NCBI GenBank assembly: GCA_005656395.1
Contig: SRSI01000069.1
Coordinates: 62,001-126,000 of the forward strand
Source: Strongyloides papillosus
Taxonomy: Eukaryota > Nematoda > Chromadorea > Rhabditida > Strongyloididae
Direction of reading: 5' to 3'
Length of the DNA stretch: 64,000 nucleotides
Shown: positions 32,840 to 45,530 of the stretch, in pieces
Numbering within the stretch: the first letter of the stretch is position 1
Layout of the letters: the number at the start of each line of letters is the position of its first letter
Notes under the pieces: model-generated
Seen by the model: only the letters and a program-made list of their open reading frames with translations
The model's database searches: none
Told to the model about the DNA's origin: nothing
Translations under genes and position numbers: made by a program

Positions 32840-33990
32840 TGGACCAAAAGTTTTAAGACCCATTTTCCGCACTAACTTGGAAAAAAATACATCAAATAAC
32901 TATTTGACCATAAAATTTGATCAAGTTTGAAAAGAGTTATGTCTGGAACAAAATTGATTTTTACAAAAAAAATTGAAAAAAGCAAGAAAAATGGCACTAA
33001 AGTTGACATAAATCGTTTTCTAGATAAGCTGTAAACTTCGCAATAGTCTCATTTTTTAAGTTAGACTTAAATCTATAAAAGCAAAAAATAACTAGTTAAT
33101 TTTATGAAGTTTAAATAAGGTAATATTTATCTATCTTTTTAATTTTTACAAAAAAAATAGTCATCACTTATTGGCTCATAACTTTGCTAATTCTTTATTA
33201 ATCTAAATTCTATTAAATTTTCCCCTTATTCCTAACTTTTACATTTCAAATGAGTTAAAAATCAAAAAAATCAGTTCACTTCTACAAAAGTTTTTTGAAA
33301 GACAAAACTATGCAAAAATGTGTCAAAAAAGTGATGTTTTTTAAACATAACTTGGCCGATTATAAATCAAAAGTTTTAAGACCCATTTTCCGCACTAAGT
33401 TGAAAAAAAATACATCAAATGACTACTTGTCCATAAAAATTGATCAAGTTTGAAAAGAGTTATGTCTGGAACAAAGTTGATTTTTACAATAAAAATAGAA
33501 AAAAAACCAAAAAAGTTGACATTCAAATTAAAATAACTTCTTTCGTAGTTGAGCTCTAAACTTCATTAGACCCTTATTTTTTAAGTTAGACATAGATCTA
33601 TAATAAAGGTATTACTTTATTTGTTTTCATCAAGTTATGACTGGGTTATGACTATTTAACTTTTAAAATGTTTTTTCGAAATGGTCACCACTCCTTGGAC
33701 CATAACTCGGCCAATTATAAATCAAATCTAATATCATTAGGCTTCCGCACTATTCTGGAATTATACTCTTCGAATGAGATATAAAGCAATTTATTTCGTT
33801 AACTTTGAGGAGAGTTAGTCGAGTAACAAAACTATGTAAAAAAGGCCCTAAAAAAGGGTGTTTTTTAAAGATAACTTGGCCAATTATGGCTCAAGACATT
33901 TAAGACCTATTTTCCCCCCTAAGTTAGAAAAAAATACATCTTTTGGCTATTTATCCATTAAAATCGATTGACTTTGAAGAGAGTTATGTC
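32840..33990. repeat. Tandem repeat, ~525-bp period
   Basis: The phrase AAAAGTTTTAAGACCCATTT starts near 32847 and 33370 and a worn version starts near 33890, each followed by AATACATCAAAT.ACTA, AATTGATCAAGTTTGAAAAG and AGAGTTATGTC. The first two copies are close to 90 percent alike by eye over 170 bp and the third is more diverged. Words such as ACTTGGCC[GA]ATTATAAATCAA recur in the spacers. It is a noncoding satellite-like block of two and a half units. Confidence 0.65.
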
Positions 33991-34289
33991 AAAGACAAAT
34001 TTTTTTTTCTTATTTCTTTTTGTTATAGAAAATCCAGGATCAAAAAATTAAAATTGCAAAAAACTTAATAATATTGTTATTAATTGATAATTGCCTGTAA
34101 ATCTAGTAGTGAATAGAAATATACAAATAGAATATCATATGTAAAATAGAGGAATAAATATACTTCAAAGATGTAATCACTATCATGTGTATAAGAAATT
34201 TTTTTCTTTGAATTTACGTATGCTAAACATCCACAAGAGAAATAATAAAACATTTTACCTAATTTCTTATCTTAAAAGAGATAAAAAGA

Positions 34290-35400
34290 ATAAAGGAAAT
34301 ATACGGTGCTGAATTTGATAATTGTCTTCAGTCTTTATCAACTAGATGTTTCTATAGTATTAGAAATAAAAATAAGAAAACAAATAAGGTAAGGAGCTAT
34401 ATTATTTATCCATTTATTAAAATACTTATAGAATGTTTCATGTCTTGATGCTACAAGAATTAATCTTACCATAAATGATCAATACGGAAATGACTAAACT
34501 GCATCTATGTTAACTATGTTTCCAAAATCCAAAGGTGGTGAGAGAATAATTATAACACAAGCACTGATGAACTATCAAGCTCATATATATCTTCTAATTC
34601 TCAACTAATTATCATGATAAAACCATCTGATTTCTATCGTATGATAGAAAAAAAATGATATGAATTTGGTATAATTTTGTGCAGGTTTAGTAATAAAAAA
34701 GAAATTATGTGTTGACAGTACATACCAACAAACGGTTCCATGACTATTAAGCAATATTAAGAAAAGAATCATTGCTAAAAGACAACAATATCATCATCTC
34801 AAGAATTTCATACTCTATATAAGAATAGGCAAAAAAAAACCAGAGAAATTTAGTCATCTTCAATATTTATATTGGCCTAGAGAAGAATTTCTACAACCAT
34901 GGGTTTTAACACCAATAAACATCTATCTAAGAATTAAAGACTCTCAGAGACCTGTAATTATCTATTTTACTAGTTGAGTTAGATGACCAAAAACATTGAC
35001 ATTCATTTTTATAACAATATATGAATTTGATAATGGTATACTGCCAAAAAGATTCATTCCAACTGTCAAGAATATTAAATTTTACCTCTTTATAGATGTA
35101 AGGACACCATTTGAGTTTCTTTACATACATCTCAAGTTAATTCGTTACTTCCTCCATAAATGATATATTGTCAATGGTCAAAGGTTCCCGTCCTTCTTCC
35201 ATGACTATGATTCAGCCTGTATTAAACAAGTATTCAGAGAAAAAACTTATCAATATGCATCAGAATATGGCATTAGAACTACCAAAACTTCTCAAATACC
35301 ACAAAATCTCCAACCTCAATTTATTGATGTTTATGGATTAATCGTAACATATAGTAGCAATAGTTTCAAATTATTATACCTATCTTAACTATAACAAATT
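34290..35400 (+). pseudogene. Protein tyrosine phosphatase pseudogene
   Basis: PTP motifs appear in family order but broken by stops and shifts: KNKKTNKV (compare the KNRY motif) near 34370; GGERIIITQALMNYQ near 34536; SDFYRMIEKK then TGA, YEFGIILCRFSNKKEIMC then TGA and QYIP, covering 34627-34732; HLQYLYWPREEFLQPW near 34857; RPVIIYFTS then TGA in place of the HCSAGxGR loop, followed by TLTFI, near 34950-35010; and VRTPFEFLYIHLKLIRYFL near 35096-35147. The catalytic Cys and the P-loop are lost. Order, spacing and the HLQY..WP motif support the family. I infer a nematode-type cytoplasmic PTP now dead; the C-terminal part after 35150 continues in a coding-like composition to about 35390. Confidence 0.65.
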
Positions 35401-38400
35401 TACATTTGATAAGAATAAATAAATTATTAATGAAGAGAATAAAGTTTTGATTAAAAAATCTTCTTGGATTAAATGTGTATATAGACTTTGGTTTTTTACA
35501 TTTAACGTCGTCCATACATCACAAAATTATTGTTAATTATTGTGTTATTTAAACAAGATAACTTAAAATCTGAATTCCCATACACAGAAAACAATAAGGG
35601 TAATTTTCGAACCCGTCATTTATTGATATTTGCACTGTACAAGATGACTCTTTTTAACCTAGACAAATTAATATATTGCATATTTCATTTTTAATATTTT
35701 GTCTATATGTAATATATCAAATTATCATATATAATTTTAAGAAAAAAGCTACTATACAATTATTAAAAAAAGAATATAACAAAATGATAAAATAATATAT
35801 TGATATTTTATTAAAATGATATTTATGACTTTTAAAATAGTAAACTTGTTACTTTTAATTAACATATCAAGGATAATTAAACATATTCATATAATATAGT
35901 TAATAATATTTATAAATTCTAAAATAAAAGTTTTTTTTAATTGTGTTTAATCATTTTTCCATTACCCCTCTTCAACTGATTTACTGTCCTTCTCATAATT
36001 TCTACTATTAGAAACAACGTAAATCTTTGTCATGGTATTTTAATGAAGTTGTTGCATTAACCATTGTTAAAGTGAAATAAAAAAGTGATAAAAAGGCTTG
36101 TTAATATGTACAAATGCCATCAAAAGTTTAGAAAATAAATTATTTACTTATAATGTTAGAAAGTTTAACAAAGTTTCTGTATAATTTCGTATTTTATTAA
36201 GATTTTTAAAAAAGTATATTTGTGTAGAGAAAATTTATATCCTGAGACGTTTGAAATTGACTTTTAATAATGACTGATTAAAAATTTTTTGTTTTAACGA
36301 AAGTATATATTAAATAATCATATAATTTTCGAAAATTATTGATTATACAAGATATTTAAACAAAAAAAACAATAAAAAAATATAATATTTTATATACAAT
36401 TGATGATTTAAAGATCCGTTCATCAATTTGGTCACATCAATAAATTGTATTCAATCACAGATAGTAAATTGTAATATTTTCATAACTGTCGGTTGCAAAT
36501 TTATATGAATCTTATGAGAAAAATTAGTAATAAGATTGCCCAAAAAATCTGAAAAAACTTTTAAAATACATGTGTATGGTGAGATAGTGTTTTTAAAATA
36601 TATTGTTGACGAATAGCAATTGATGTTATAAGTTTTTAAGATATAAAGGTTGGTGAAGTAGATGTAAAATTTTTTTAATTTTATAAAATTTTATTTATAA
36701 ATGATTATTATTAACAACTTTTTTTAATTAGAATAAGAAAAATAAAAATTATACATAAAAACAATAACAAACATTTTAAAATTATAGAATAATTTAAATT
36801 AAGATATCAATTATCGTATCAAAAAACATCTGATTAACTATTTTAGTGAAACGATCTGATCATTCTACCGAATACTCTTGTAGTATATTACAAACAAATT
36901 CATTTTTCTTCAAATAATCAGCAACTTTATAGAATTTTCTGTTCGAAAAAATACATATTCTTTACTATTTTCACCAGATCATTCTGATGTCGAAAGTAAT
37001 ATCAAGAAAGCAGTCTTCTTTGTGTCCACTGAACAAAGTGGCAAAACGATTAGTTGGAAATTATTTCTACATGCTCTGCAATTTAAATCATCTATAAAGT
37101 GCGATTTCTTATAGTAGTAACAGTAGAAGGACTTTGTAAGCAGATCTAAATAAAAACGAAGAAGTTGTTGTTTCAGGAAAAAGTATAACGTCGTGGGCAT
37201 ATATCAAAAAACGGAGAACTGGATGCCAACAAATTATTTTATATGTACAACTAGAACACTTGAGGAACAAAGGAGGTTATTCTTGTTGTATTTTAAAATG
37301 TATTAATTTTTAATATAATTTATTTTTAGTAAAGTTTTCAATTTAATTAAGTGTTAATAAAGTTTTTAATTTAATTAATTGTTAATAAAATTTTAAATAT
37401 AAATACACATTGGAAAGTAACTTTTAAGTTTTAATTTATTTTAAACAAAAAACATTTAAAGAAGTATTACATGAATTATAAAAAGTCGAATAATTGACAG
37501 TACAAACATCTTAAAAACTTCAAATCAAAAAAGCAACTAAATATTCACAATTAGTAAACATAATAGTGATAAATTATAAATATGTGAATGTAATTATTTA
37601 ATTTATCATAATACATATTAACTTAAATAGACATAGCATTATTGAATATTTGTCTAGTCTCATTTTTATATTTCTTGATATTCACAAAAATTAAAAATAT
37701 CATATTTACATATTGTATAGATCTCACTAAATGTCAAAATGACATGACTGTCTCTAGAATTCGTCGTGCATAGTTGCGTTCGTTTAGACACCATTTCGTT
37801 TTCTGTGTATAGAATATTATCTACATTAACACTTTTGAAGTAAATTCTTGACCAATCAAATAATGATATTACAGCGCTTGTCAACGATAAATTGTCTTTA
37901 GTTATTACTACCTAAGTTTAAATTTAATTAAATAAAAAATAAAACAAACCTTATCAGTAATTTAAAAATAATGTTTATGATGTAGATATTTTTGACACTT
38001 CGTAACCACCAACGCATTTTCCTACATAAATTCCGATAAACCCAAATACTTATCCCTTCTAACACGCTAGATTCTCTAATTGACTTTCCTACTAACGCTA
38101 ACTTCTTTTTTGTATGTTCAACTCAATTAAATTCACTTGAAGTAATCAACCCAATATTCTATGAAGGTCACAGCTAAACAGCAACAAAATAATTAAAGAC
38201 TAAAAGGCATATTCTCTCATTTAAATTATTGACTATTTGATGTTTTCTCATTCTTAGATAAGTTTAATCTAGTCTTACATGTTTCAAAAAAGTTTTCAAA
38301 GTTTGGTAAATTAAATGGTTCTAAAAAAATAGAAAAAAAATACTCTCAGTGCACTGTAGATGAAGTCATTTTAAGCAAATCTTCTGTGTAGAACAGGTGC

Positions 38401-38584
38401 ATCTTGTGTAAATCTGCATAAGACGACCTCATTTACCATGCCCTGGGAATGATACGTTGTTTAATAGAAAGTTTATTGATAAAAATGATATTAAAGATGT
38501 TTTTGAAAACTTTCTACTCCAACAACAAACAAAGTAAGTTCCTTCTTCCTTTATTTTATCTAAAAAAATTTAAATTTTAGTTAC
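35401..38584. other. Mainly AT-rich stretch with possible gene relics
   Basis: No complete gene. 36968-37090 reads SDVESNIKKAVFFVSTEQ in one frame with a few more codons before stops, and 37666-37884 has a minus-strand frame of 72 codons; neither has a family match I trust. Near 38440-38535 a coding-like segment ends at a gtaagt donor and may be an exon of the carboxylesterase relic that follows. Confidence 0.35.
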
Positions 38585-38932
38585 GGCTTTGTAAAGGGAA
38601 GAAGATAACAATTGAGAACAACATCACAGGGTATGGCTTCTTTGGATACCATACGCATCACCACCAACAGGAAACCTACTATTCAGGGCATCGGGTTCAC
38701 CAAAAAGTGGTTTAGTATGAAAACAGTACAGATTTCGGTAAAGACTATATATGGAATTCTGCGAGAACATCAAGAATACCAAATAAAAATACTATATCAG
38801 AGAATTGTTTGTTTATAAATATTTTCTCCAATGAAAAGTGTCTTACGAAAGTAACTGTTCTGTAGTTTTATATCTACACGGTGGTAAATTTTCATATGGA
38901 GATTCTAACAGTTTAAACTCTAAAATGTTAAC
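38585..38932 (+). pseudogene. Carboxylesterase (COesterase) pseudogene
   Basis: Recognisable as the N-terminal quarter of an alpha/beta-hydrolase carboxylesterase. After an acceptor-like aattttag, one frame reads TYGFVKG, another ITIENNITGYGFFG, a third IPYASPPTGNLLFRASGS, which is the diagnostic G(I)PYA.PP.G.LRF block. Further on SNCSVVLYLHGGKFSYGDS gives the xxxYxHGGxFxxG oxyanion-hole block. At least three frame changes and several stops separate these, and the catalytic Ser, Glu and His regions are absent, cut off by a 73-bp minisatellite at 38938. The family is secure; the exact member (esterase or cholinesterase) is not. Confidence 0.7.
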
Positions 38933-38937
38933 AAGCA

Positions 38938-39156
38938 GGGCCGGTGTTATTACGCAAAGCCGATGTTTTTTATTGAAGCAACGAGCGAAGCGAGTTGCTG
39001 CTTACTTGCACGGCTGTTATTTTTACACAAAGCCGTTGTTTTTCTTTGCAGCAACTCGCTTCGCTCGTCGCTGCTTACTTATAGGGCTGGTGTTTTTATG
39101 TAAAGCCCATGATTTTCTTTGTAGCATTTCGCTTCGCTCATCGATGCTTGCCTGCA
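38938..39156. repeat. 73-bp minisatellite, three units
   Basis: Three exact 73-bp steps (38938, 39011, 39084), each about GGGCTGGTGTTTTTA...AAAGCC.ATG.TTTTCTTTG.AGCAACTCGCTTCG...TGCTTACTT. It is clearly more GC-rich than its surroundings. The 15-base core of unit 1 is ACGAGCGAAGCGAGT while unit 2 has ACTCGCTTCGCTCGT, its exact reverse complement, with the flanks in the same orientation. A frame of 127 codons crosses the block but is a chance product of the repeat. Confidence 0.85.
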
Positions 39157-39165
39157 AAGCCAGGA

Positions 39166-42100
39166 TCTATTACGTAAATATAAAGTATGTATCTACCCCC
39201 TCTTTTTTATTCCTTTTTTAATTTAATAAGTTTGTATATAGCTACTAAATTAAAAAAAAATTATTAGATAGAAATTTAAAAGAAGATTTACTTTTAGCTG
39301 CTAGATGTATAAAACTAATTTTAAATGTTATTTTCGTTTGATCTTACTTAATCATGATGCTTTTTAAAATTTATTTAAACTTTTTTTTGAGTTATACTTT
39401 CTATGTTATATAATTTGACATATAATTTTCAATATAAAAATCTAATTTTTAGGATTTTTTTGGTACATCTAAGCTTTATCTCCCCTAAAGATATTGACTC
39501 TACTGGTTACTTACGGCAGTTTTTGATTATTTATGAAAAAGTAATGTAAATAAAGCTATTTTAAAATATTTATCGTTAAAAAAATTAATTTTTAAAATTT
39601 CAAACAATTTCTATAAAAATTAAATTTTGGAATTTTTTATTTTTAAAATTTTTAATACAATTTATTAATAATCTATTTTTCATACCCTTTCTGCATATTG
39701 TAAATGATAAGTGTAACCTCATTTATCCTTTTTTTTAGTAGTTCTATAAAGATTGAGGAACACCTATCATTCACAGGCTCAAAGACTTTTAACTTTCTCA
39801 GAGACTTTATCATTAATAATTTTTTTATCGAAAAATCACTTTTTTACTAACAGTTTATTGGTAATGATTCACTTATTAACTTATGTACAATAATTTATTT
39901 GACAATAGTCTGTTTTTTTGTGCTTCATTTTGGAGGGGGATAAAACAGAAAAATACCTTTTTTTGTAAAATCTTAAATTTATTTTTGTATGTGATTAATA
40001 AATGAAAGGTTTGAAAAATTTAGTTTTATATGTTGATTTGTATTAGTTTTTTTTACTTGTCAAAATAAATTTATTCATTATATCAACATTTTTGCAATTA
40101 TCATTAAATATCATTCATAATATATTTAAATAATTATGAATAATAATTAGGGTGGTTGTTTCTACTTTAAAAATTTTGAATGATTAGAGGACGATATGAA
40201 ATTAAGCTTCACATATGAAAGGATTCTCAAGATTATCTTCTTTTTTTTCCATTTCAGAAAAAACTTTATTTGAGTTGTATTAGGCTTGTGCAATGCATTT
40301 TTATTATATAATCATTTTCAATATATCTTTGCATTATTATATTTTTTAAAAGATTTATAAAAAACAGATCAAACATGTTAAAAAAAATATTTATTATTAT
40401 TTTATTTTCAAATATTTTTAAAAAAATTTCTGAGGGGTGAATTGCACTGTCAGTGATATATAAACAGACGGCAATGCTTATTTCAACGGTTAAGATCTTA
40501 AAATTATTATTATTTTATTAAATTTATAAAAAAACAAAATGAAATTATTAAAAAAATATTTAACTTTAATTTCTTTAATTAAAAATTCTTAAAAAAATTT
40601 TCTTGACTGATTTTGGCCCGTCACGGATATCTTGAGAACGGAACATCGTATTTTAACGTGTAAAATCTCAAAATGTTCGCAACGATTAATTCTAGAGAGA
40701 GTTTTTTCCGTTTTTTGATATCTGACCATCTTGGCACTTTTTTTTGGCCACAAATAATAAAATTTGTTTTTTCATTAAAAATTTTACAAAAGTTTAAATT
40801 TTTATATCTCAGCAGTTAATAATCGTAAAGACACGTTCTTTATATCGTTGGATAGAGAATTTTATTCTTCACACTTTTGCTTAAGACATTTTTTAAAAAT
40901 TCTTTCATTTTGGCATTAATTTTTGACAAAAAAAGTCAAAATGTTCAAAAAAAAATTTTTTTTAAAAACTTTTTTTCCATATTTACTATCATTTAATCTT
41001 GTTCAAATTTTCCGTAATTATACTTAAAACGTAGAGAATTTAAAAACCTGGGGGTGTTTTTTTTTGTTTTTATAGATTTCGCTTTCATTATTGAGATATT
41101 TCATTTTGAAGCTCTAAAATTTGGAATGAAAAATAGCATTTTAAAAAAGTGTCTTAATCTTGAGAATAAACTTGAAATGTCATTTTTTTAATATTCCATT
41201 GTAAAGAGCACATAAAATTACGTATATTTGTGTATTTTCAAGTTTTTATCTTTATTTTAAAGGGGAAATAGGGGTACCAAAAGTCAAGATTTTGCAACAC
41301 ATTTAAAGATGTATTTCAAGAACGGGATTTTTTATGGAACTGATATTGCATTTTTGTATTTACCGTTATGGCACAAAAATATTTTTATCAAAATTTTATT
41401 CAAAATCAAAAATTATTTTTTCGAGGTCGACTCTCCTCTATATAATAGTAGGATTTCCCAGGATACTAAACAAATCACTTTTATAAAACTAAGATGGAAA
41501 TATTAGATTTATGAAAATTTCTGTCGCTTTTCCCATTTTTATTGTCAAAAAAATGACTACATGTCGTGGAAAATTAATTTGCTATAATAATTAGACGATA
41601 TCACCTTTCAACTTTATTATTTGTACAATTACAATTTGTTATGTTATTTGCGCTCTATTTTTTTTGCTAAACCATGAATGTAGTTATGAGTTATTTATGT
41701 TATTGCATATTGAACAAGATTCAAATAAGGCATAACACAATTAAAGCTTCTAGAAATCTATGTAGAGCATGAAAGGTAGTAATGTAAATTTTAGAACTCT
41801 TTAAAAAATGTTTTCAAGGTTTCACAGAGAAAAAAATAAATTCTGAAAATAAAACATGCATTTTTGAACATCTGCTTCTAATGATAAATTTTTAAAATTC
41901 TATTACATGCAAGCTATTTTTAACAGCCTCTAGTGTAATACGTTATTCAAATTAAGCAAGAAAATTTTAAAAATAGCAACATTTGAAAACTGGTAAAAAA
42001 GTTGTTTTCTAATATCACAACCATGCATTGAAGACTAAAAAATACTGGATGAATTAAGCTATGAAGTTTTTCTTCACTTAACATACTTTTCAGGTATATC

Positions 42101-42835
42101 TCCACTTGATCACAACCTTATTTTTTTTCCTGTATAGATTTTGATGATAGACGCTTCAGTAAAATTAAAAAATTATTAATATTTTTGAAATTTTTTAAAG
42201 AAGATTTAAAGAACTTTTTTACATTTAAATTCAGTTAGATTTCTGCTAAATGAAGATAAGTTGTAGATAATAATAAATAATATATTATAAATTAAATAAT
42301 TTTTTTATCAAAATTATATTGTTTTGACGTTTCTGTATAAAAATGACAGAACATTTGTATTAATTTAATTTATGTGTTGGTAAATATTAGTTATGAGGCT
42401 CAAAAATATGCAAATTGATCTATCAAATGACTTTTGATAAATTAAATATTTCAAATAAGCAATAAATATAAAAGTTATTTACAATTTATTCAAAATTATC
42501 TTTTTGTATAAAAAATCACTAGTAAAATATTTGTATTCTTATATAAAAAATTTCATCAAACAATGTTACATAAAATTTTACTTTTAATAGATATTTTTTT
42601 AAAACTTAAACTGTATTTGTAAAATTAAACAAAGTAAATTTTATACACTTTTTTAAAATTGCATTTACTCTTCAATGTATTTATAAACTTTATGAATAAA
42701 TGTATTCAGCTATATTTATTTGAAATTAGAAGTTTTTAAATAAAACCTATAGTTAAAAACGAGAATATTTTATATTTATACATTATTCAGCTATAAAAAA
42801 GTAGTAAATATATAATGGTTAAAATTTTGAATAAA
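39166..42835. other. AT-rich gene-poor region with worn repeats
   Basis: No gene. Around 40600-41300 the sequence has the style of a decayed repeat (ATATCTTGAGAACGGAACATC near 40630, TTTATATCTCAGCAGTTAAT near 40800), similar in kind but not clearly in sequence to parts of the inverted repeat at 62.8-64 kb. The rest is A/T-rich. Confidence 0.4.
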
Positions 42836-42837
42836 TC

Positions 42838-42858
42838 ATATCACTCAGTTTTGTCTAA
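42838..42858 (+). promoter_or_regulatory. Conserved element upstream of astacin 1
   Basis: ATATCACTCAGTTTTGTCTA lies about 18 bp before the ATG and is shared, with two changes, by the paralogue at 46423. TCAGTT resembles an initiator, so this may be the transcription start. Conservation may also simply reflect recent duplication. Confidence 0.35.
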
Positions 42859-42875
42859 ATAATTATTATACAATT

Positions 42876-44353
42876 ATGACAAAGGATATAATTTTAATTT
42901 TGCTGTTATTTCTTTGTTTTGCTATTGTTTCATCGGTATGTTAATAATTAAAATCTTATCTAAATGGTTTTAGTTGTCTTCTAAAGAAGAAGATTTTCCT
43001 CTACAAGACAAGCACAATTTTGAAATAACAAAAAAAGCCATGCAAATTGTTGAAGAAGTTGAAGAAATGATAGAAGAAAAAAAAGATAATTATAATATAG
43101 AAACTCATGATAGAAGAACACAAGACAGGATAAGCAATTTTAATGATAAAAATACAATTGTTAAACCTATGGAAAATCCCTATTTATTTCAAGGAGATGA
43201 GATGCTTACTGAAAAGCAAGCAGAAAATCTTGTAAATGAAGTTATTGAAGAAGCCAGAAATTATGAGGTTGATTTATCAAGTTTTTTTAGTGAAAATATT
43301 AGAACTAAAAGGAAAATACAAAAAAATCTTACTTATACTTGGGATTTTCCAATTAAATATGTTGTTCTAGGGGTAGACGTAGATTTAGTTGACAAAGCAT
43401 TAAAGGCAATGCAGAATGAAACATGCATCAGGTTTGAAAAACAAGCAAAAATTCCTTCAGGAGAACCTGGTTTGAAATTCGTCAAAGGAAATGGATGTTG
43501 GAGTTATGTTGGTCGAACAGAGGAAAATAAATTTCAAGATGTTAGCATTGGGTATGGATGTACCACATTTGGAACTGTTCAACATGAAACTATGCATGCT
43601 CTAGGATCAACTCATGAGCAATCTAGGGCTGATAGAGATCAATATTTAACAATTTTGACAGAAAATATGCTGCCTAGTTTATTATACAATTATGAACAAC
43701 TTAACATATCAAATGCTATTACTTACAATGTAAAGTACGACTATGGTTCAGAGATGCAATATCCTAGAGACTCTTTTTCAAAGAATGGAAAGGACACTAT
43801 GATGCCTAAAAACGATATTTTCAATAAAACACTTGGTATTGACAGTGGTCTTAGTTTTCTTGATATTAAATTAGTAAATTTACATTATTGTTCCAAGAAT
43901 TTTACGAAAAAGATAAAGTGTTATAATGGAGGATATGAAGATCCTAACGATAATACCAGATGCAAGTGCGTCGAAGGATATAGTGGGAACAAATGCATTC
44001 AACTACCAAAGCCAAATAAAGGATGTAACACAACATTATATCATGTAACACAAAATTTACAAACATTATCTCTTAGCGGTGCTAAGAATTGTCTTTATCA
44101 TTTAAAAGCTCAACATGGAAAGAAAATTAATATAACTGTTACAAATATAAACATTACACCTTCATATAGAAATTATTGTGTGAAAGACAACAGTCTTGAA
44201 GTTAAATTTATTGGCGACAAAACACCAACTGGAGCTCTCCTTTGCAAAGAAATTAAAAACTTACAAATTTCTTCTGAAAATGATCACGCAATTGTTCATT
44301 ATAGAAGTGCCTATGATATGAATAAGATGGAAATTACTTTTAAGGCAATTTAA
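42876..44353 (+). CDS. Astacin-family zinc metalloprotease 1
   Basis: Two exons, 42876-42935 and 42974-44353, with a 38-bp intron (gtatgt...ttttag) in phase 0; 479 residues. Residues 1-20 are a signal peptide. A charged prodomain follows, ending near the basic motif IRTKR at about 129-133. The catalytic domain has the zinc site HETMHALGSTHE at 224-235 (HExxHxxGxxH plus the following E) and the Met-turn SEMQY near 279. Then come an EGF-like module (CYNGGY...CKCVEGYSGNKC, about 336-361) and a CUB domain to the end. All catalytic residues are present. Astacins of this layout are secreted endopeptidases, much amplified in skin-penetrating nematodes. Neighbouring paralogue at 46458-47930 in the same orientation; AATAAA at 44401-44406. 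I give no symbol, because nematode astacins are not separable by eye. Confidence 0.93.
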
Positions 44354-44653
44354 TCTTTTGTAAAATTAATCGTTTTTAATTTTAATCAGCATATGAGATT
44401 AATAAAATAATATAACATAAAATAATTTACAATGAATAACGTTTAATAAATTTTAAAGATTTATTTAAAATTATTCATAATGTAGTATAGAGGATGAATT
44501 AAAATTTCTAGTAAAAAATAAAAGTAAAATTTAATTTATGCTTTCAATTAAGCGTATATCTATAAAATTTAAAATTAATTATTCTTAATTAAACCATCGT
44601 ATTATATTATTAAACTTGTAACTTGCATTTTTTAGTAAGTTTCTAATAAATTC

Positions 44654-45530
44654 CACAGAAAAATTTTTCGCATCAAAAATAGGCCTGAAAAATTAAAAAT
44701 TTTCGAATATAATTTCAAAAATAGAACTAAGCATTCAAAAATAGAACTATGCTTTCAAAAATAGAACTATGCTTTCAAAAATTGAACTATGCTTTCAAAA
44801 ATAGAACTATGCTTTCAAAAAAAGAACTATACTTTCAAAAAAAGAATTATGATTTCAAAAATGGAATTAAGCTTTCAAAAAAACACCAAGCATTTATTTT
44901 TAATGATTTTAAAAAATAAACTAATTATATTGTCGAAAGATTTTAGGATCAAAATATTAAAGTAAAGAGATTTCGAACAATGGTAACCTTAAAAATTTTG
45001 AAAAATAATATTGTTAAAAAGTATAAAATTTCAAAATATTAGTAAATTAAAAATAACATTTTAGACAACTAAATCCAATGCAACTTTATAATTTGGATTT
45101 TAAAAATACTGTCAAAATTTTTCTTTGATATCTAATTTTCATATATAAGATAAAATTAATTTAATACAATAAAAAAGTAAAAATTTTGTCATATTACATT
45201 TATAAATTGTTTTACAAATGGCATTTGATTTAAAAATTGTCTATATAATTACTGTTCTTTTTATATCAGTACTACTTTTTTCAATTCACAACTGTTTTGT
45301 TCATTCAGTATAGCTTTTTTTCAATACCACTTTTTAATCAGTACTGTTTTTTTGTGATCAGTACTATTTTTTTTGTTCAGTACTATTTTTTTTTGTTCAG
45401 TACTGTTTTTTTTTGTTCAGAACTGTTTTTTTGTGATCAGTACTGTTTTTTTGTGTTCAGTACTGTTTTTGAATATTCAATAAAAATTTAATTTTTCAGT
45501 CCTATTTTTGATGCGAAAAATTTTTCTGTG
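44654..45530. mobile_element. TIR element with subterminal tandem repeats
   Basis: The ends are CACAGAAAAATTTTTCGCAT (left, 44654) and its reverse complement (right, ending CTGTG at 45530); the pairing continues through CAAAAATAGG.CTGAAAAATT. Inside the left end are about eight 20-bp repeats, TTTCAAAAATAGAACTATGC (about 44714-44885); inside the right end are about ten 20-bp repeats, TTCAGTACTGTTTTTTTTTG (about 45260-45480), a comparable array in mirrored position. No coding frame. Subterminal arrays like these are where transposases bind in several DNA-transposon families. It lies between the two astacin genes. Confidence 0.75.

Noticed and set aside
36979..37200. Minus-strand 73-codon frame
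   Set aside because: No recognisable family; the plus strand also has a protein-like run, so neither is supported.
38838..39221. 127-codon frame
   Set aside because: It mixes the carboxylesterase relic with the 73-bp minisatellite, and the repeat part has no protein logic.
45297..45491. 64-codon Phe/Tyr/Cys-rich frame
   Set aside because: Translation of the 20-bp subterminal repeat of the TIR element.
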